A DNA stretch of 7,112 nt from Bacillota bacterium. GTDB lineage: Bacteria; Bacillota; Clostridia; Christensenellales; Aristaeellaceae. The stretch is taken from positions 1 to 7,112 of the forward strand of contig JAEYQQ010000096.1 of the NCBI GenBank assembly GCA_023409955.1, given 5' to 3'. The notes beneath the pieces were generated by a model. The model saw only the letters and a list, made by a program, of their open reading frames with translations, did not search any database and had not been told where the DNA came from. Position 1 is the first letter of the stretch; each line of letters starts with the position of its first letter. The position numbers were made by a program, and so were the translations under genes. This document shows positions 6,001-7,112 of this stretch, one piece after another.

Positions 6001-7112
6001 CCTGTTTGACGGTGCATATACCTTGCATGTGAACGTTCCTCAAGGCATGGTTATCAGGACCGGGAGTGATGAGCCTTATCAAAAAGGTTACGTATCGCTG
6101 GAATTCGATTTAGCTCCCGGAGAGAGCAAATTTATTGAAATAGAAAAGGCGAATACAGGAAAGCTGGCTGTTTCCTTATCTGGAATAGGGTTGAATGGCT
6201 CACCTGTTTACCTTATAGGACCGGAGGCTGTGGAGGCTATACTGGATGATAACGGCCAGTGCCTGTTTGATGATTTGATTCCAGGCACCTACCAAATCAA
6301 GACGATCCTGCCCAATACGGTGCTGGCAGATGATAGCGGCGTATGGCAAATCACGGCTGTGCAAGGCGGCAAGGAGGCGGTTTTGACTGTCGATGTGCTG
6401 CCGGGTGAGCAGACATATACGAAAACTGCTCAGCTTTCTCAGTCGGCAAAGGTTAATGGTATTGTTTTTGAAGATGGGGATCACGATGGGACCCACAATG
6501 GGAATGAAGCAGCTGTTGCAGCGGTGCAAGTAGAGATACAGGCCCTGCAGGATGGTACATGGGTTAAGCTGCAGAATGCCATTACTGGCGAAGATGGTAC
6601 CTATCAGTTTGAAAACCTGAATCCAGGTCAGTATCGTTTGAGCGTCACCATGCCTCAGGGCAAGGCGTTGGCCGATACAGGCGTGCTGGAAGCTTTCCAG
6701 TTGACCAGCGGTCAGGCTTTTAAAGTAAATATTGCCGCCAATACCCCTGCAGCCATTATTGTCAATGCCTTCTGGGACAGCAACAATGACGGTCAGCAGG
6801 GCATATATGAACGGCCCATAGAAGGCACAATGGTGGAGGTGCTTCCGGTATCGGGCGATGGTACGGTGGTTGTTGCGCAAATGTATACCAACCGTGATGG
6901 TTTGGCCATCTTTGATCAGGTTGCACCGGGGAATTATGAGCTGCGCCTTACTCTTCCGGATGGCTACTGGTTGTCTACACAGGGAAATCAGTTGGGTCTT
7001 AAGCAAAATTCCTTGCCATTGGCGGACAGCCGACAAGGCGTGACAGAGCCTTTTACCTTGGCCCAGGGCGGGGCAATAGAACTGGGGGTGGGCGGCGTTA
7101 GGACAGGTTATA
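3092..7112 (+). CDS. Giant secreted adhesin-like protein with SdrD-B/CnaB-like modules (3' end outside window)
   Basis: An open frame of 1340 codons runs from the ATG at 3092 to the window edge without a stop. GGAGGAG lies six bases before the ATG. Residues 1-16 are basic, about 17-36 are hydrophobic (FGVWGSMLLAVFFVF), and cleavage is likely after GFA or SPA (37-40), so the protein is secreted. Residues about 153-212 look like a prealbumin/SpaA-type domain. Residues 220-545 are beta-rich and unassigned, and 550-605 is a possible further CnaB-like unit. Modules of SdrD-B/CnaB type follow at about 722-826, 827-886, 928-985, 1024-1075, 1120-1190 and 1222-1291, each ending in the typical pattern of G-Y-F, then G-Y, then LP-G. 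Asp/Asn-rich loops at 732-744, 1127-1139 and 1229-1240 resemble calcium sites of Sdr B repeats. Only two cysteines (C124, C1057) are present, usual for Gram-positive surface proteins. No obvious isopeptide lysine is seen in the first strands. The anchor (LPXTG, SLH or other) lies beyond the window. A role in adhesion or as a stalk is inferred. Confidence 0.9.
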   Translation, partial: MKHRQLNKKNTPHRAKWFGVWGSMLLAVFFVFSNGFASPADDITLSISFRGLRLNSLLQWQAIPLSGRFEVAAGDALLGEIAVNMTDGQNAGGYLEALTISRQDASKGLVLRPVMESMPETYICQDEIPVNITNEANLRVEVLAYAREGLFRLSNMKLEDGQPAGSASFVVFNSVGQIVSSFDTDNAGRFDLDIPLSQGTYTLHQTLAPEGTIPASDMVFEISPYLGTSESIAEILVMNESVPVLGVMFDNMTTKAATVNDLYAADQMADFYVSSNAALNNTIPLENVTVDIGPITLQDAWGNALEDQSGMEISSITVTPGMSDIIAGIRVLDEQGNTIGEERVLSSGQMMTFAGIGAHTIRVVYKTEDGNAVVPAGFVLGDIRFSVKLSRRVPDANRASVYTAAAGITANWEHKYEGRNRSTVTIKGQSKTITATAKVLDSRASIAVSATAKADGKALLSLLHEGGPNLENVRMAIQLPKGWRVTQESLPAPVYAISHGAVSDILVLSMAGSFGKGMAQEVEFSASFGAGSGVGAYWIQSPEGGVVTLDNPKGLLVRGMKADNSPIADVLLQAAERGTYAYGTWTADNQTNANGSLQVLGFGKQEEASVIPKKGEADLLLQSGNSAWYAVALPNGVTLSGITGGQAQLTVDAAPSHESVWIDAGAFTGDISKVTAVAIHGGQDTVLHVKTDLREGIVSFVTISRTVSGDEVKNNQDVQAGSTAALSGLLFDDANNNGRQDEGEFGAGGQLVFWRGNGSASFHTYTDIHGRFFFSGVKANDTNGSLYIKLPANTFVSGQETPGGLYAINQKELGREKEVQIGFTQMSAVYGRVYVRDTMTGVPGTEVTLTSGGKTISSTVTDANGEYRFDALTMGEYQVSINLPDGLRGSVGFLAQDGYADISGANATITNVILGYGEQAVQDVPIRSLGKVQVMGRGLDQQLGKAVILLNGSLVLENEPLADGSYLFEGLFDGAYTLHVNVPQGMVIRTGSDEPYQKGYVSLEFDLAPGESKFIEIEKANTGKLAVSLSGIGLNGSPVYLIGPEAVEAILDDNGQCLFDDLIPGTYQIKTILPNTVLADDSGVWQITAVQGGKEAVLTVDVLPGEQTYTKTAQLSQSAKVNGIVFEDGDHDGTHNGNEAAVAAVQVEIQALQDGTWVKLQNAITGEDGTYQFENLNPGQYRLSVTMPQGKALADTGVLEAFQLTSGQAFKVNIAANTPAAIIVNAFWDSNNDGQQGIYERPIEGTMVEVLPVSGDGTVVVAQMYTNRDGLAIFDQVAPGNYELRLTLPDGYWLSTQGNQLGLKQNSLPLADSRQGVTEPFTLAQGGAIELGVGGVRTGY

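Noticed and set aside
6200..7036. Minus-strand open frame of 278 codons inside the surface-protein gene
   Set aside because: It is fully antisense to an in-frame, domain-bearing gene, has no ribosome binding site that I can see, and its composition (Cys/His/Ile-rich) is typical of a shadow frame.

Overview
The window looks like a chromosomal segment from a spore-forming member of the Firmicutes, most likely class Clostridia. The evidence is consensus sigma-A promoters (TTGACA/TATAAT), strong GGAGG-type ribosome binding sites, a tRNA gene with encoded CCA, a DegV/FakB-family gene, a Cys/Pro-rich coat-like protein and a very long Gram-positive-type surface protein. No species can be named from the sequence.

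Layout from left to right. (1) 1-744 is visibly AT-richer than the rest. It holds one small unrecognised minus-strand gene (55-486), a plus-strand terminator-like hairpin at its 3' end (27-70), and about 250 bases with no gene. Those bases contain inverted repeats, a 10-bp palindrome and three copies of an A-rich GTTGCA motif. This tract abuts the 3' side of a tRNA gene, so it may be the end of an integrated element; that is inference. (2) 744-932 is a self-contained minus-strand tRNA-Pro(GGG) unit with a perfect consensus promoter and a strong intrinsic terminator. (3) 1138-1977 encodes a 279-residue protein with 30 cysteines, containing three 33-bp tandem repeats and a structured C-terminal half. 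A sporulation-type (sigma-E/K-like) promoter candidate lies upstream, which suggests a spore coat or exosporium protein. (4) 1965-2819, on the minus strand, encodes a DegV/FakB fatty-acid-binding protein. It overlaps the preceding gene tail-to-tail by 13 bp and has its own near-consensus promoter. (5) 3092 to the right edge is one uninterrupted reading frame of at least 1340 codons with no stop in the window. It encodes a secreted multidomain adhesin-like protein with a signal peptide, an N-terminal prealbumin-like domain, a beta-rich central part, and a C-terminal series of SdrD-B/CnaB-like modules, three of them starting with Asp/Asn-rich calcium-loop-like motifs.

The genes appear to be independently transcribed rather than one operon: orientation alternates and each unit has its own promoter. 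The main points of interest are the possible element boundary beside the tRNA, the Cys/Pro-rich coat-like protein with its minisatellite, and the giant surface protein with a possible attenuator-like hairpin in its leader. No clear new multi-gene defence or signalling system is visible.
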